From CBDAUN01 sp965214615 (GTDB lineage: Bacteria; Pseudomonadota; Gammaproteobacteria; Arenicellales; JAJDZL01), in assembly GCA_965214615.1 (NCBI GenBank), contig OZ243952.1, positions 1-64,000 on the forward strand: DNA of 64,000 nt. The letters are read 5' to 3'. Of this stretch, positions 18,009 to 27,333 are shown piece after piece (positions within the stretch are counted from its first letter, which is position 1; every line of letters starts with the position of its first letter). A program made the position numbers and the translations under genes. A model generated the notes under the pieces. It did not search any database and was not told the origin of the DNA. It saw only the letters and a list, made by a program, of their open reading frames with translations.

Positions 18009-19274
18009 TTACAGCGCCATGCCGTCGAGCGTACGCTGCAGCGCGCCGCGATTCGAATCGATCAGAGCCTGTCCGGCCGCCGCTGCCGCATCTCTTAGCG
18101 CCTCGTCGGCAAGATAGGTGCTTAACGCTTCGTAGAGGTCGTCTGCGCCATGCACCTGCATTCCTGCAGCGCAGACTTTCACCGACTTGGCCACATCGAC
18201 GAAATTCGACATGCACGGTCCGAAGATGACCGGGCGACGGGAGGCCAGAGGTTCAAGCACGTTGTGGCCTCCGATATCGACGAAGCTGCCGCCGACCACC
18301 GCGATGTCGCATGCGCTGTAGAAGTACACCAATTCCCCCATTGCATCAACTAGGACGACGTCCACTTCGCCTCCTGGTGCGGCACTTTCCCATTCGCTTC
18401 GCCGCAGAATGCGGTATCCGGTGCGGGCGAGGCTCCGGTAAACCGCATTGAACCGTTCCGGATGGCGCGGCACGATCACGCAGACCAAGTCCTTGTACTC
18501 GCTTCGAAGGCGCTTGAATGTCTCGATGAAAATTCGTTCCTCGCCGTCGTGCGAGCTGCCCAGAATTATCGCCGGACGCGCACTGCCCCAGCGCTCGCGC
18601 AGTCTGGCGCCATGCAGTTCAAGGCTGTCAGCGACGGGAGTGTCAAATTTCAGGTTTCCGGTGACGCAGATTCGCGACGGTTCGGCGCCGAGTTCAATGA
18701 TTCGGTCGCGGTCGCGGCCGGTCTGCACATTGAATTGGCTCACACTGCGGACGACATGGGCGAAAAGCGCCTGTGCGCGCCGCGCATTGGCGAATGTGTG
18801 ATCGGAAATGCGCATGTTGGCGTAGTAGACCGGAATATTGCGCTTGGCTGTCAGGCGAACCATATTGGGCCAGATTTCGGTTTCCAGAATCACCAGCGCA
18901 GCAGGCTTTGCGCTGGAAAGGAATCGTACGACAAAAATACCGGCGTCGATGGGGGCGTAGCAGACCTCGACGGCTCCACCGAAGGATTTTCGCGCTTGCG
19001 CGGCTCCGGTCGGCGTAGTGCAGGTGAGCATGACGCGGCGGCCATCGCTCAGAAGCTGGCTGATCAGGGGCGCGGCGGCGTTGACCTCTCCGACTGAAAC
19101 CGCATGCACCCAGATCGCGCCCGGCGTGACGTGCCTGGCTACGAGACCGAAGCGCTGGGCGAAGTGCGCCAGGTAGGTTCGCTGCCTGGCGGCTTTCGTC
19201 ATGTATCGCGCCAGTATCAGGGGAAGTGCCAGATACATCGCCATCTTGTAGATGATGAATGCAACCCTACCCAT
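18009..19274 (-). CDS. waaA: 3-deoxy-D-manno-octulosonic acid (Kdo) transferase
   Basis: A 421-residue GT-B glycosyltransferase that adds Kdo to lipid A. It has an N-terminal membrane anchor (about residues 5-22), the conserved WVHAVSVGEVNA block with the catalytic glutamate, the ETEIWPN motif, and the C-terminal GGSFVDIGGHNVLEP nucleotide-sugar site. Its presence shows that the organism makes LPS. It converges on tolC with only an 18-nt gap. Confidence 0.95.
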   Translation of the reverse strand: MGRVAFIIYKMAMYLALPLILARYMTKAARQRTYLAHFAQRFGLVARHVTPGAIWVHAVSVGEVNAAAPLISQLLSDGRRVMLTCTTPTGAAQARKSFGGAVEVCYAPIDAGIFVVRFLSSAKPAALVILETEIWPNMVRLTAKRNIPVYYANMRISDHTFANARRAQALFAHVVRSVSQFNVQTGRDRDRIIELGAEPSRICVTGNLKFDTPVADSLELHGARLRERWGSARPAIILGSSHDGEERIFIETFKRLRSEYKDLVCVIVPRHPERFNAVYRSLARTGYRILRRSEWESAAPGGEVDVVLVDAMGELVYFYSACDIAVVGGSFVDIGGHNVLEPLASRRPVIFGPCMSNFVDVAKSVKVCAAGMQVHGADDLYEALSTYLADEALRDAAAAAGQALIDSNRGALQRTLDGMAL

Positions 19275-19827
19275 TGACAGCCGCCCTACCGACGGGATTT
19301 ATGTGCATATCCAAGCATGGCAGTGTTCCACTCTATAACAAATGGGCACAGGGTCAAGAACTTTTCCGCATATTTCACCCAATACAGTCCGTTCATGCGC
19401 GCCAGAGACACACTTTTACGGATCAAAGTCCTGCAACTCCAGCGACGCTCAGCCGAATGGGACTGACTGTGCGGGAAGACGGAGCGATTGCAAAATGGGG
19501 GGACAGGCAAGTTTTTCCGGGATTGAACTTGAATGGCCCGCCATATCTGGACGTTGCAATTGAACAATGCAGACAGCGAAGTCTCCAGCGGAGCAGGCCG
19601 TATTCATGAAGCCAGAACTCCCTGATTCTCAACGCAACCGTTTTTCAACTTCAAGCAAGATTCTATTCGTCAGTTCCCATGTTCCTCGGCGAAATGCAAT
19701 CCAATTATCGCAACAATCAAAAAGGTGTTGAATTGACATAGAAATACCTTGCAAAACTAATCTTGTGCGGTTCAACGATTCCAGTATATTAGTTTTTCAG
19801 CTCCAATTGAATTCGTAGAACTCGCCC
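19275..19827. other. Intergenic region between waaA and hemF
   Basis: About 550 bases with only short frames (one plus-strand frame, 19259-19609, runs in from waaA). No domain was recognised. The right half is AT-rich and contains TTGACA at about 19734, facing right, with no gene downstream on that strand, so it is not called a promoter. Confidence 0.4.
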
Positions 19828-20739
19828 CTACTGATCGCAAAGCCAGTCGCGCGGCTTGAGAAATTGCTCGTACAGCGCTGATTCCGGCGATCCGGCATCA
19901 GGCATCCAGTCGTAGCGCCAAGCCGCCAAAGGCGGCAGCGACATCAGTATCGACTCGGTGCGGCCGGACGACTGCAGGCCGAACAAGGTGCCCCGGTCAT
20001 AGACCAGATTGAATTCCACGTAGCGGCCGCGCCGATACAGTTGAAATTCGCGCTCGCGCTCGCCGTACGGCGTGTTCATTCGCCGTTCTACGATTGGAAC
20101 GTAGGCTCTCAGAAAGTGATCGCCGACGCTACGCACAAACTCGAAATTGCGGCCATCGCCGTCATCGTCCAGATCGTCAAAGAACAATCCTCCGATGCCG
20201 CGGGTTTCACCGCGGTGGGGCAGATAGAAATAGTCGTCGCATGCCTGCTTCAGCTTCACGTACAGACCCTCGCCGAAGTCCTTGCATGCCTGCCTGGCTG
20301 TCCGGTGCCAATGCACCGCATCGCGTTCGAACCCGTAGTACGGCGTCAGATCGAATCCGCCGCCGAACCAGCGCCGTTGGCCGATCGCATCAATGCAGCG
20401 CACATTCATGTGCACAGTGGGAGCATACGGATTTTTCGGGTGGCAGACAAGTGAAACGCCGCTCGCGCGAAATTCAGATTCAAAGATCGAATCTCTCGAC
20501 TGAGTGGCTGATACCGGCAGTGCGCGACCCCGGATCGATGAGAAATTAACTCCGGCCTTTTCGAATACGTGCCCGTTTTCGAGTACGCGGCTTTGCCCTC
20601 CGCCGCCTTCGTCATGCGTCCATTCATCGCACTTGAACCTGCCATGTCCGTCGATTCGTTCCAGCGCATCGCAGATGTCGGCCTGCAAGGCACGAAAGTA
20701 GTTCTGCACATCAGCAAATCGCTGGCTGATATCAGACAT
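19828..20739 (-). CDS. hemF: Oxygen-dependent coproporphyrinogen III oxidase
   Basis: A 303-residue aerobic HemF that converts coproporphyrinogen III to protoporphyrinogen IX in heme synthesis. Diagnostic segments are HMNVRC, WFGGGFDLTPYYGFERD, FYLPHRGE, GIGGLFFDDL and FNLVYDRGTLFGLQSSGR. GGAGG lies just ahead of the ATG at 20739, so the start is firm. It follows tsaC on the same strand with a 20-nt gap, an arrangement seen in other gammaproteobacteria. Confidence 0.97.
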   Translation of the reverse strand: MSDISQRFADVQNYFRALQADICDALERIDGHGRFKCDEWTHDEGGGGQSRVLENGHVFEKAGVNFSSIRGRALPVSATQSRDSIFESEFRASGVSLVCHPKNPYAPTVHMNVRCIDAIGQRRWFGGGFDLTPYYGFERDAVHWHRTARQACKDFGEGLYVKLKQACDDYFYLPHRGETRGIGGLFFDDLDDDGDGRNFEFVRSVGDHFLRAYVPIVERRMNTPYGEREREFQLYRRGRYVEFNLVYDRGTLFGLQSSGRTESILMSLPPLAAWRYDWMPDAGSPESALYEQFLKPRDWLCDQ

Positions 20740-20759
20740 TGCGGACCTCCAGCCGTACT

Positions 20760-21317
20760 CTAGCCCGGGCGAATGGTTCGCCCCGTTGCGGCATCGCGGA
20801 TCTGAGTCGGGCGCTTTTGCCTGCCGACAGGTCCACGAACCACAAAGTCAAGCTCGGCCCCTAGCGTTCTTTTGACATCGTGACTGGTCCTAAGCGGCCT
20901 GGCACCATGTCGATTTGCGCTGGTGGAAACGAGTGCGCCGCCGAACAGGCAGCAAAGCTGCGCGGCAACCGGATGCGCCGTAACACGGACAGCGAGCGTG
21001 CTGTCGGCGTTGGCCGCGTAGTTTTTCACCCGCGGCGCAGCCGGGACAATCCAGGTATACGGGCCGGGCCATGAGGCGATCGGCCGTTCCAGAACACAAG
21101 GGTCAGCCGCATCGATCAGCGGTAGCAGACGCTCGATGCAATCGGCAATCAGAACAAACCCCATGCCGGCGGGCCGGCCCTTGATGCGGAATATCCGCTG
21201 AACCGCCGTCCGGTCGGCCGGGTCGCAGCCAATCCCGAAGCATGCTTCGACCGGATAGGCTACCACACCTCCGCGTGCTGCAATGCTCGCGGCCTGGGCG
21301 ATATCAGTCAAGCTCAA
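20760..21317 (-). CDS. tsaC: Threonylcarbamoyl-AMP synthase TsaC/YrdC
   Basis: A 185-residue YrdC-fold enzyme that makes threonylcarbamoyl-AMP for t6A37 of tRNAs. The family pattern is visible in VVAYPVEACFGIGCDP, the KGRP nucleotide-binding block, WPGPYTWI and GGALVSTSAN. At 185 residues it is the short TsaC type without a Sua5 C-terminal domain. The start codon is TTG at 21317, 9 nt after the purE stop. No strong ribosome-binding site was seen, so coupling to purE is likely. Confidence 0.93.
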   Translation of the reverse strand: MSLTDIAQAASIAARGGVVAYPVEACFGIGCDPADRTAVQRIFRIKGRPAGMGFVLIADCIERLLPLIDAADPCVLERPIASWPGPYTWIVPAAPRVKNYAANADSTLAVRVTAHPVAAQLCCLFGGALVSTSANRHGARPLRTSHDVKRTLGAELDFVVRGPVGRQKRPTQIRDAATGRTIRPG

Positions 21318-21326
21318 TGCAGATGT

Positions 21327-21848
21327 TCAGCGTGCAGTGTTTTCGATGAGCTGGCGGTTTTTTTCCAGAACCGCCGCAGTATTGCTGCTGCGATCCGCTT
21401 GGAGCTTTGCAGCGACCGTTTCGTCGCCTACCGCCATGATTCGTGCTGCCAGATAGGCGGCATTCTTGGCGCCTGCCTTTCCGACCGCGACGCATGCCAC
21501 CGGCACGCCGCCCGGCATCTGCACCGTCGACAGCAATGCATCCATGCCGCCGAGGCCGCCGGCATCAAGAGGAACGCCGATCACCGGCTTGAGCGTTGTC
21601 GCGGCAACTGCACCCGCAAGATGGGCCGCAAGGCCTGCGGCAGCGACAAACACCGCACAGCCTCGCTGCTCGGCATCGACAATGTATTCCCGGGTCTGAT
21701 CAGGAGTTCGGTGCGCTGACAGAATGCGCGCTTCCCAGCCGATGCCCAGATGGTCGAGTGAATCCAGTGTCGACTGCATCACGGCAAGATCCGAATCGGA
21801 CCCCATCATGACCGCAACAAAAGATCCGGTTTCATTCATGTTCGTCAT
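21327..21848 (-). CDS. purE: N5-carboxyaminoimidazole ribonucleotide mutase PurE
   Basis: A 173-residue class I PurE for de novo purine synthesis. Signatures are MMGSDSDLAVM near the start, ILSAHRTPD and GGLGGMDALLSTVQMPGGVPVA. The ATG at 21848 has GGGAA immediately upstream. A longer frame to 21929 is rejected. purK, the usual partner, is not in this window. The upstream neighbour is an rpn gene inserted between purE and purD. Confidence 0.96.
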   Translation of the reverse strand: MTNMNETGSFVAVMMGSDSDLAVMQSTLDSLDHLGIGWEARILSAHRTPDQTREYIVDAEQRGCAVFVAAAGLAAHLAGAVAATTLKPVIGVPLDAGGLGGMDALLSTVQMPGGVPVACVAVGKAGAKNAAYLAARIMAVGDETVAAKLQADRSSNTAAVLEKNRQLIENTAR

Positions 21849-21860
21849 AGTTTCCCTATT

Positions 21861-22114
21861 TGCCTTGAAATGTAAATGAATTCGAACGAAACGAAAAAAG
21901 TGAAAAATATGCCATATATCCCTCTGCAACGAGAGGAGCCAATTAAACCTGTGTTCCGCACTCTGTCGAAAGAACGATTCGCGGACAAGCCATCCTGCAT
22001 GAATTACCTGCCTTCATGGCACGTTCCAACTAAGTTCATATGACCACAGTAAATGTCTTCGCAGACAGGGACAATAGCCAGCCGATGCTCATAAACGTCT
22101 AGCGCCGATTAACC
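21861..22114. repeat. Direct repeat copy A, between rpn and purE
   Basis: This stretch matches 23403-23660. The core, 21953-22114, aligns without gaps to 23499-23660 at a constant offset of 1546 with about 114 of 162 identities by eye (about 70%). Weaker similarity, including a shared TGCCTTGAAATG, continues left to 21861. The repeat starts at the rpn stop codon and ends just ahead of the purE ribosome-binding site. Mismatches fall on all codon positions, so protein coding is unlikely. Confidence 0.75.
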
Positions 22115-23104
22115 TTGCATGTCAATTTTGAGGTTGCTGATTTCCGTCTCGCTCAAGCCCGAATACTTGCGAACCACGCTTTCGTCGAATCCGTCAAGCA
22201 ACATGCGCTGCGCATATTCCTTCTTTCCCTTTACGACTCCCTTTTCGACTCCTATTTCGATTCCCCGCTTCTCAGACACCGACTCTATCTCGTCCACGGT
22301 CATCGTCATCAAATCTTCATTGATCTTTACTGTTTTCGCCATTTCCTCATCTCCCGGCAACCTGCTCGCCTCAATCGCATCTCTCACGTTCTGCACTGTG
22401 ACAGACTTGTTCACCCTGATCAAATACTCAAACGTACTCCTGACAAATTCAACCAGCTGCCCCTCCGGCAACCGCTGCGCCCTGTCCACCCACTTCACAT
22501 ACGACGACGCCGTGGCATCCCATATCTCAGACAGCACCTGCAGAACCAATCGCTCCTTCAACGGCAATTGTAGCAGATGCCGACCCACATCCGGATCGCC
22601 CAGACTCACAAATATGCTCCGAAAATCGATCAGATAACCGCCGAACTGCGACTCGAACCGCTCGGGCAGCTGCGCATGCTCGAACGCGTAGAACGACTTC
22701 TCGCCCCGCCATGCAGACTTGCCGTGAAACACGGTCAGCGCAAGAACCGCAGGCGCATCGTTGCTGTACAGCCTCGCCATATACGAAAGCAACTGGCGCA
22801 TCAGCCCAGAATCGGCCGAGCTCTTGGCTTCAATGACAATGCTGATCACTATCTGCCCGCCGCCTTTCACACCGCAGCTGACGATCAGATCCGAATGCTT
22901 CTCCGTCAGCACGTGCGCATCGCTCAGCGCACCGGACTGCACCCGGATTGTTTCAAGATCGAAACACTCGAGCTGCTCTTTGCTCATCGCAAGTGCCAAC
23001 AGATGCCTGATCTGATCGGGCCGGTTGAAATGGCTGCTGAAATAGGTGTGGTGCCACGGCCCGCGTCGCGAGCGCGCTGCCTGATTGCCGGTCGGTTCGG
23101 CCAT
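22109..23104 (-). CDS. Rpn-family recombination-promoting nuclease / putative transposase
   Basis: A 331-residue PD-(D/E)XK nuclease of the RpnA/transposase_31 group. The catalytic core is Asp72 in HSDLIVSC and Glu92-x-Lys94 in VIEAKS. After the nuclease domain there is a long helical C-terminal half rich in charged residues, ending in the typical 'G-K-K-E-Y-A-Q-R-M-L' type tail seen in this group. It lies in the purine block between purD and purE. Two diverged direct repeats flank it, copy A directly behind its stop and copy B about 300 bp upstream of its start. RpnA proteins promote RecA-independent recombination in E. coli. Whether this copy is mobile is not known. Confidence 0.85.
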   Translation of the reverse strand: MAEPTGNQAARSRRGPWHHTYFSSHFNRPDQIRHLLALAMSKEQLECFDLETIRVQSGALSDAHVLTEKHSDLIVSCGVKGGGQIVISIVIEAKSSADSGLMRQLLSYMARLYSNDAPAVLALTVFHGKSAWRGEKSFYAFEHAQLPERFESQFGGYLIDFRSIFVSLGDPDVGRHLLQLPLKERLVLQVLSEIWDATASSYVKWVDRAQRLPEGQLVEFVRSTFEYLIRVNKSVTVQNVRDAIEASRLPGDEEMAKTVKINEDLMTMTVDEIESVSEKRGIEIGVEKGVVKGKKEYAQRMLLDGFDESVVRKYSGLSETEISNLKIDMQG

Positions 23105-23402
23105 ATGAATTTCTCCTTGATGCTGTGCTGCACAGGGCTAAACGCCCGGCGCTGAACGACTCGCATCACCTGCCTGACGCCCGATGCGGTTCGCAATGAC
23201 TGCGGCTTTACACCTGACCCGCCGATGCGGTTCGCAAAGCCGATTCAATCCTATTGAAACACATCAGTGGCTCACAGGGTGACCCTCTTGGAATTATTTT
23301 CAGACTTTTTTGTTGCTGCGAGCGAATTTCCGGCCATAAAGGCAATCATAAAACGCCTTTTCCGCGGCAAAGGGCGCAACTCGATTGAATTTTGCGCCTA
23401 GC

Positions 23403-23660
23403 TGCCTTGAAATGATTGTTCAAGGAGACGTAAAGGAAAACTGCCCCTTGGACACTGTGTCGCGCTGCAAGGAGAGGGGTCGTCTATTGAGAGCCTTTGT
23501 TCCGTCAGACGTCAAAGGAACGATGCGCAGACCAGCCATCGTGTATCAATTGCCGGCCTGTGCGGGACGTTCTGACAACGGCGATACGGCTGCAGCAATT
23601 TTCATGGCAGGCAGGGAGAAAAGCCAGCCGTTGTTGATAAACGCCTAGCTGCAACTAACC
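23403..23660. repeat. Direct repeat copy B, between purD and rpn
   Basis: This is the partner of copy A. On the minus strand it begins at the purD stop codon (GGTTAG, compared with GGTTAA at the rpn stop in copy A). A plus-strand frame of 87 codons (23385-23648) covers it, but copy A does not keep that frame open, so it is not called as a gene. The remaining 300 bases to the rpn start (23105-23402) hold no other recognisable feature apart from the presumed rpn promoter. Confidence 0.75.
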
Positions 23661-24956
23661 CGATTGACCCTGATGCGGGCGTTCGAGCGCCCTGTAGCCG
23701 ATATCGGTTCGGTAATGGATGTCTTCGAAATCAATTTGGCCAAGCGCCGCGTATGCTCTCGCCTGCGCAGCCGCCAGTCCGTCTGCAATCGCAGTGACGC
23801 ACAGCACCCGCCCGCCGTCGACAACGAATTTGCCTTGCTTGTCTACCGTCGTGCCGGCATGGAACACTTTCGCATCAGGTGCGTCGACAGAATCCAGGCC
23901 GTGAATCACCGCGCCTTTAAGGTATTCGCCAGGATACCCGCCCGCTACTGCGACCACTCCGAGACTGGGACGCGGGTCCCACTTCGCCTGCACCCCGGTC
24001 AGTTCGCCGGTGCATCCGGCAAGGCACAGTTCAACCAGGTCCGATTGCATGCGCATCATGATCGCCTGAGCCTCGGGATCGCCGAGACGGCAATTGAATT
24101 CAAGCACCCGCGGCTGTCCATCGGTGCCGATGATCAGCCCTGCATACAGAAATCCTTTGTACTCGATGCCCTCTTCGCGCAATCCGTCTACCGTCGGTCG
24201 AATGACGGTGTCATAGATTCGAGCCTTCATGCCGTCATCGATCACCGATGCAGGCGAATACGCGCCCATTCCTCCGGTATTCGGACCGCGGTCTCCGTCA
24301 TATGCCGCCTTGTGGTCCTGGGAGGTCGCCAGTTCCACAATATTCTCACCATCGACGATGCAGATAAAGCTGGCCTCCTCGCCATCGATGAACTGCTCGA
24401 CCACGACGCGATCCCCGGCTGCGCCGAACGCCTTGTCCACAAAAATCCGATGCAATGCAAAACGCGCCTCTTCGGCGCTGTAGGCAATGATGACACCTTT
24501 GCCTGCGGCGAGTCCGTCGGCCTTGATGACCAGCGGAAACGAAACGGTATCAATGAATTTTTCAGCCGACTGCGCGTCGGAAAACGTTCTGTACTCCGCA
24601 GTCGGGATGCTGTGCCGCTGCATGAAAGTCTTGGCGAATAGCTTCGACGCCTCCATTTGCGCAGCCTCGCGACTCGGACCGAAGCACATCAATCCGTTTT
24701 CGGCGAATGTGTCGCATATCCCGTTTGCCAGAGGTATTTCCGGTCCGACGATTGTCAATCCGACATTCGATGCCTTGGCGAAATCCACCAGCTGGCCGAT
24801 GTCGCCGGCGCTGAGCGCGACATTGAAAATACAGGGCTCGTTTTGCGTGCCGGCGTTTCCTTCAGCAACAAAGACCCTGCTTGCCAGAGGCGACTGCGCA
24901 GCCTTCCACGCCAAGGCATGTTCGCGTCCTCCCTTGCCGACGATCAAAATGTTCAA
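23655..24956 (-). CDS. purD: Phosphoribosylamine-glycine ligase
   Basis: An ATP-grasp enzyme of 433 residues (GAR synthetase). It starts with ILIVGKGGREHALAW and has the expected ATP-grasp stretches VIKADGLAAGKGV, GEEASF, the DHKAAYDGDRGPNTGGMG block and LEFNCRLGDPE. The start codon is TTG at 24956. It follows purH by 22 nt in the fis-purH-purD order. Confidence 0.97.
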   Translation of the reverse strand: MNILIVGKGGREHALAWKAAQSPLASRVFVAEGNAGTQNEPCIFNVALSAGDIGQLVDFAKASNVGLTIVGPEIPLANGICDTFAENGLMCFGPSREAAQMEASKLFAKTFMQRHSIPTAEYRTFSDAQSAEKFIDTVSFPLVIKADGLAAGKGVIIAYSAEEARFALHRIFVDKAFGAAGDRVVVEQFIDGEEASFICIVDGENIVELATSQDHKAAYDGDRGPNTGGMGAYSPASVIDDGMKARIYDTVIRPTVDGLREEGIEYKGFLYAGLIIGTDGQPRVLEFNCRLGDPEAQAIMMRMQSDLVELCLAGCTGELTGVQAKWDPRPSLGVVAVAGGYPGEYLKGAVIHGLDSVDAPDAKVFHAGTTVDKQGKFVVDGGRVLCVTAIADGLAAAQARAYAALGQIDFEDIHYRTDIGYRALERPHQGQSG

Positions 24957-24978
24957 CGGTTCGACTTTCCTGATTCGG

Positions 24979-26550
24979 TCAATGCCTGAAGTGGCGGATC
25001 CCGGTAAACACCATCGCTACGCCGTAACGATTGGCAAAATCGATGACATCGCGGTCGCCGATCGAGCCGCCCGGCTGGATCACCGCCTTGACGCCGAATT
25101 CAACCGCCACTTCCAGAGTATCGGGAAACGGCATGAACGCGTCGGACGCCATGACCAGCCCTTCGGTATCCAGGCCGGACTCTTTCGCCTTGCGCACTGC
25201 GATTCTCGCAGCATCGACGCGGCTCGCCTGGCCGGCACCAATGCCGATTGACGCCTTGTTCGCTGCAAATACGATGGCATTGGATTTAACGTGCTTGACA
25301 ATTTTCCAGGCGAACAGCAAATCCTCGGTCTCGATTTCGCTAGGACTTCGCTCGGTGACTGTTTCGAACGTCTCGTCCGCCTCTGAAAGCGCATCCCTGT
25401 CCTGAATCAGCACGCCGCCGGATACTGAAGACAGCATCCAGTCGTTCGCCATCTCCGGAAGCCGTTGCTTGAATCTAAGCACACGGGTGTTTTTCTTCGC
25501 CGCCAGGACCTTGAGCGCCTCGCGGTCGAATTCCGGCGCTGCGATGACTTCGACAAACTGATTGTCGATAATCTTCCTGGCGGTCGACTGGCAGACTTTG
25601 CGGTTGAACGCGATCACGCCGCCGAATGCCGAAGCCGTGTCTGTTTCAAAGGCGCGGCTGTAGGCAGCGGCCAAGTCTTCGTCGGATGCGACGCCGCACG
25701 GGTTTGCGTGCTTGACGATGACGCAGACGTATTCATTAAAATCGCGCACGCACTCGATGGCGGCATCGGCATCGGACATGTTGTTGAACGACATCGCCTT
25801 GCCCTGCATCTGAACCGGGTTGAGGAAGGAACGGGCGGAATCATTGCGAATCCTGTAGAGGGCGGCCGCCTGGTGCGGATTTTCGCCGTAGCGCAAGGTC
25901 ATCGCCTTGATCATTTTCAGGCTGAGCTCTGCAGGGAACTTCCTGTCCTCGCGCAACAGTGCAGCCAAGTAGTCGGCGATCGCCGAATCATATTCGGAAA
26001 TCCGCGAAAAGGCCTTGGCAGCAAGCGATATGCGGGTCGACGCGCTGATTCCTTCGGTGAGCCGGATTTCCTGACCGACCGCTACGTAGTCGGCAGGGTC
26101 GACAACAGCACAGGTCCAGTGATAATTCTTCGCCGCGGCGCGCACCAGGCTCGGCCCGCCGATGTCGATGTGCTCGATCGCGTTGTCCAAATCCCCGGGG
26201 CTGTCTGCGACAACCGACTCAAACGGATAGAGATTGACAATGACCAAGTCGATCCCCTCGATTTCGTGGGCGGCCATTTCATCGGCGTGCACATCTCTTC
26301 GGCCGAGAATCCCGCCATGCACCTTGGGATGCAACGTCTTGACCCGGCCATCGAGTATTTCCGGAAATCCGGTATATTCGGATACATCGGTGACATTGAT
26401 GCCTGCGTCGCGCAATTCTGACGCTGTTCCTCCGGTCGAAAGAATCCGCACATTGCCGGCTGCCAGCAATTGCGCCATCTCGACGATTCCGGTCTTGTCG
26501 AAAACGCTAATCAGCGCTGTTTTGACGGTCAGCCTATTTGAACCTTCCAT
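24979..26550 (-). CDS. purH: Bifunctional AICAR transformylase / IMP cyclohydrolase
   Basis: A 523-residue enzyme for the last two steps of IMP synthesis. The N-terminal MGS-like cyclohydrolase domain starts TALISVFDKTGI and includes the STGGTA block. The C-terminal transformylase holds LRYGENPHQ, VKHANPCG and the SDAFMPFPD block. The ATG at 26550 is taken because GGCGGAG lies just upstream. An in-frame start 27 nt earlier is less likely. Confidence 0.97.
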   Translation of the reverse strand: MEGSNRLTVKTALISVFDKTGIVEMAQLLAAGNVRILSTGGTASELRDAGINVTDVSEYTGFPEILDGRVKTLHPKVHGGILGRRDVHADEMAAHEIEGIDLVIVNLYPFESVVADSPGDLDNAIEHIDIGGPSLVRAAAKNYHWTCAVVDPADYVAVGQEIRLTEGISASTRISLAAKAFSRISEYDSAIADYLAALLREDRKFPAELSLKMIKAMTLRYGENPHQAAALYRIRNDSARSFLNPVQMQGKAMSFNNMSDADAAIECVRDFNEYVCVIVKHANPCGVASDEDLAAAYSRAFETDTASAFGGVIAFNRKVCQSTARKIIDNQFVEVIAAPEFDREALKVLAAKKNTRVLRFKQRLPEMANDWMLSSVSGGVLIQDRDALSEADETFETVTERSPSEIETEDLLFAWKIVKHVKSNAIVFAANKASIGIGAGQASRVDAARIAVRKAKESGLDTEGLVMASDAFMPFPDTLEVAVEFGVKAVIQPGGSIGDRDVIDFANRYGVAMVFTGIRHFRH

Positions 26551-26583
26551 AATCACTCCGCCTATGCGTTCGTACAAGTCGAT

Positions 26584-26826
26584 TTAGCTCTTTATGCCGT
26601 AGCGCAGCAGCTTCTTTCTCAATGTCGTTCTTGACACTCCGAGAATTGCTGCCGCTTCGGACCGATTGCCCTGAGTGCGGTCCATGACGAAGTCGATCAA
26701 GTGCATCTCTACTTCATCGATCACCCGTCCATGCAGGTCGGTGGGCTGCTCGCCTTTCATGTCTTTAAAATATTGCTCTAATGAGCGTTTGATGTAATTG
26801 CCTAACGGCTTTCTTCTTTTTCCCAC
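26584..26826 (-). CDS. fis: DNA-binding protein Fis
   Basis: An 80-residue nucleoid protein. The C-terminal helix-turn-helix (NRSEAAAILGVSRTTLRKKL) is the standard Fis HTH. The start is a GTG at 26826, and the protein is slightly shorter than E. coli Fis (98 residues) at its N-terminus. It lies 33 nt before purH on the same strand, the arrangement seen in Pseudomonas and relatives. Confidence 0.93.
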   Translation of the reverse strand: MGKRRKPLGNYIKRSLEQYFKDMKGEQPTDLHGRVIDEVEMHLIDFVMDRTQGNRSEAAAILGVSRTTLRKKLLRYGIKS

Positions 26827-27333
26827 CGGTTACCCGACTCCCATTACTGAGTTGCGTTGACTTCGATCTACACCTGCCATCAAGCAACATTCTTATTACT
26901 CCGACCATTGCAAAAGACGACTCACTGCAACGAAGTCAAAAATTCCATCCGATCATCCGGTTGCTCGGACTGCCAAACCGAGCGCAAATAATGCAGAACC
27001 ACTACAATGTACCAATTCATTCAATCAGGCGAAATCCCCACTTCCTCGCCGGTACGCGAATCACGACCGTGTGCTGCCAATCCTGCCGGGCCGCGTCTTC
27101 GCTGCAATCTAAGCTGCGTCACGATCGGCAGCCGCCGCGTCGAGCGAGTCGACTTTCAAGGGCGGCAAAAAAATTGAACTTATCCCGAAACAGGTACAAG
27201 TAAACATTTTAATCATCTTGCGCCGACTTTGCTGACTTGAATTCGCCTAACGGCCGAATCAAGCGCCCGACGGTTTCAATCAGCCCGATTGCGCCGGGCA
27301 CGGATCGATGGCGCAGGCATCGCAGCCGGCGAC
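26827..27333. other. Intergenic region upstream of fis
   Basis: About 500 bases between the pcm stop and the fis start, both on the minus strand. It is AT-rich near fis and must contain the fis-pur promoter. No gene or clear operator was identified. Confidence 0.4.

Noticed and set aside
23385..23648. 87-codon plus-strand frame in repeat copy B
   Set aside because: Some residues are shared with the matching frame of copy A, but copy A is interrupted by stops and mismatches are not concentrated at third positions, so protein coding is not supported.
22061..23660. Interpretation of the rpn segment as a standard insertion sequence
   Set aside because: No terminal inverted repeats or short target-site duplications of IS type were seen. 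The flanking repeats are long, direct and diverged.
25465..26421. 318-codon plus-strand frame opposite purH
   Set aside because: purH is complete on the other strand. The frame has no motif.
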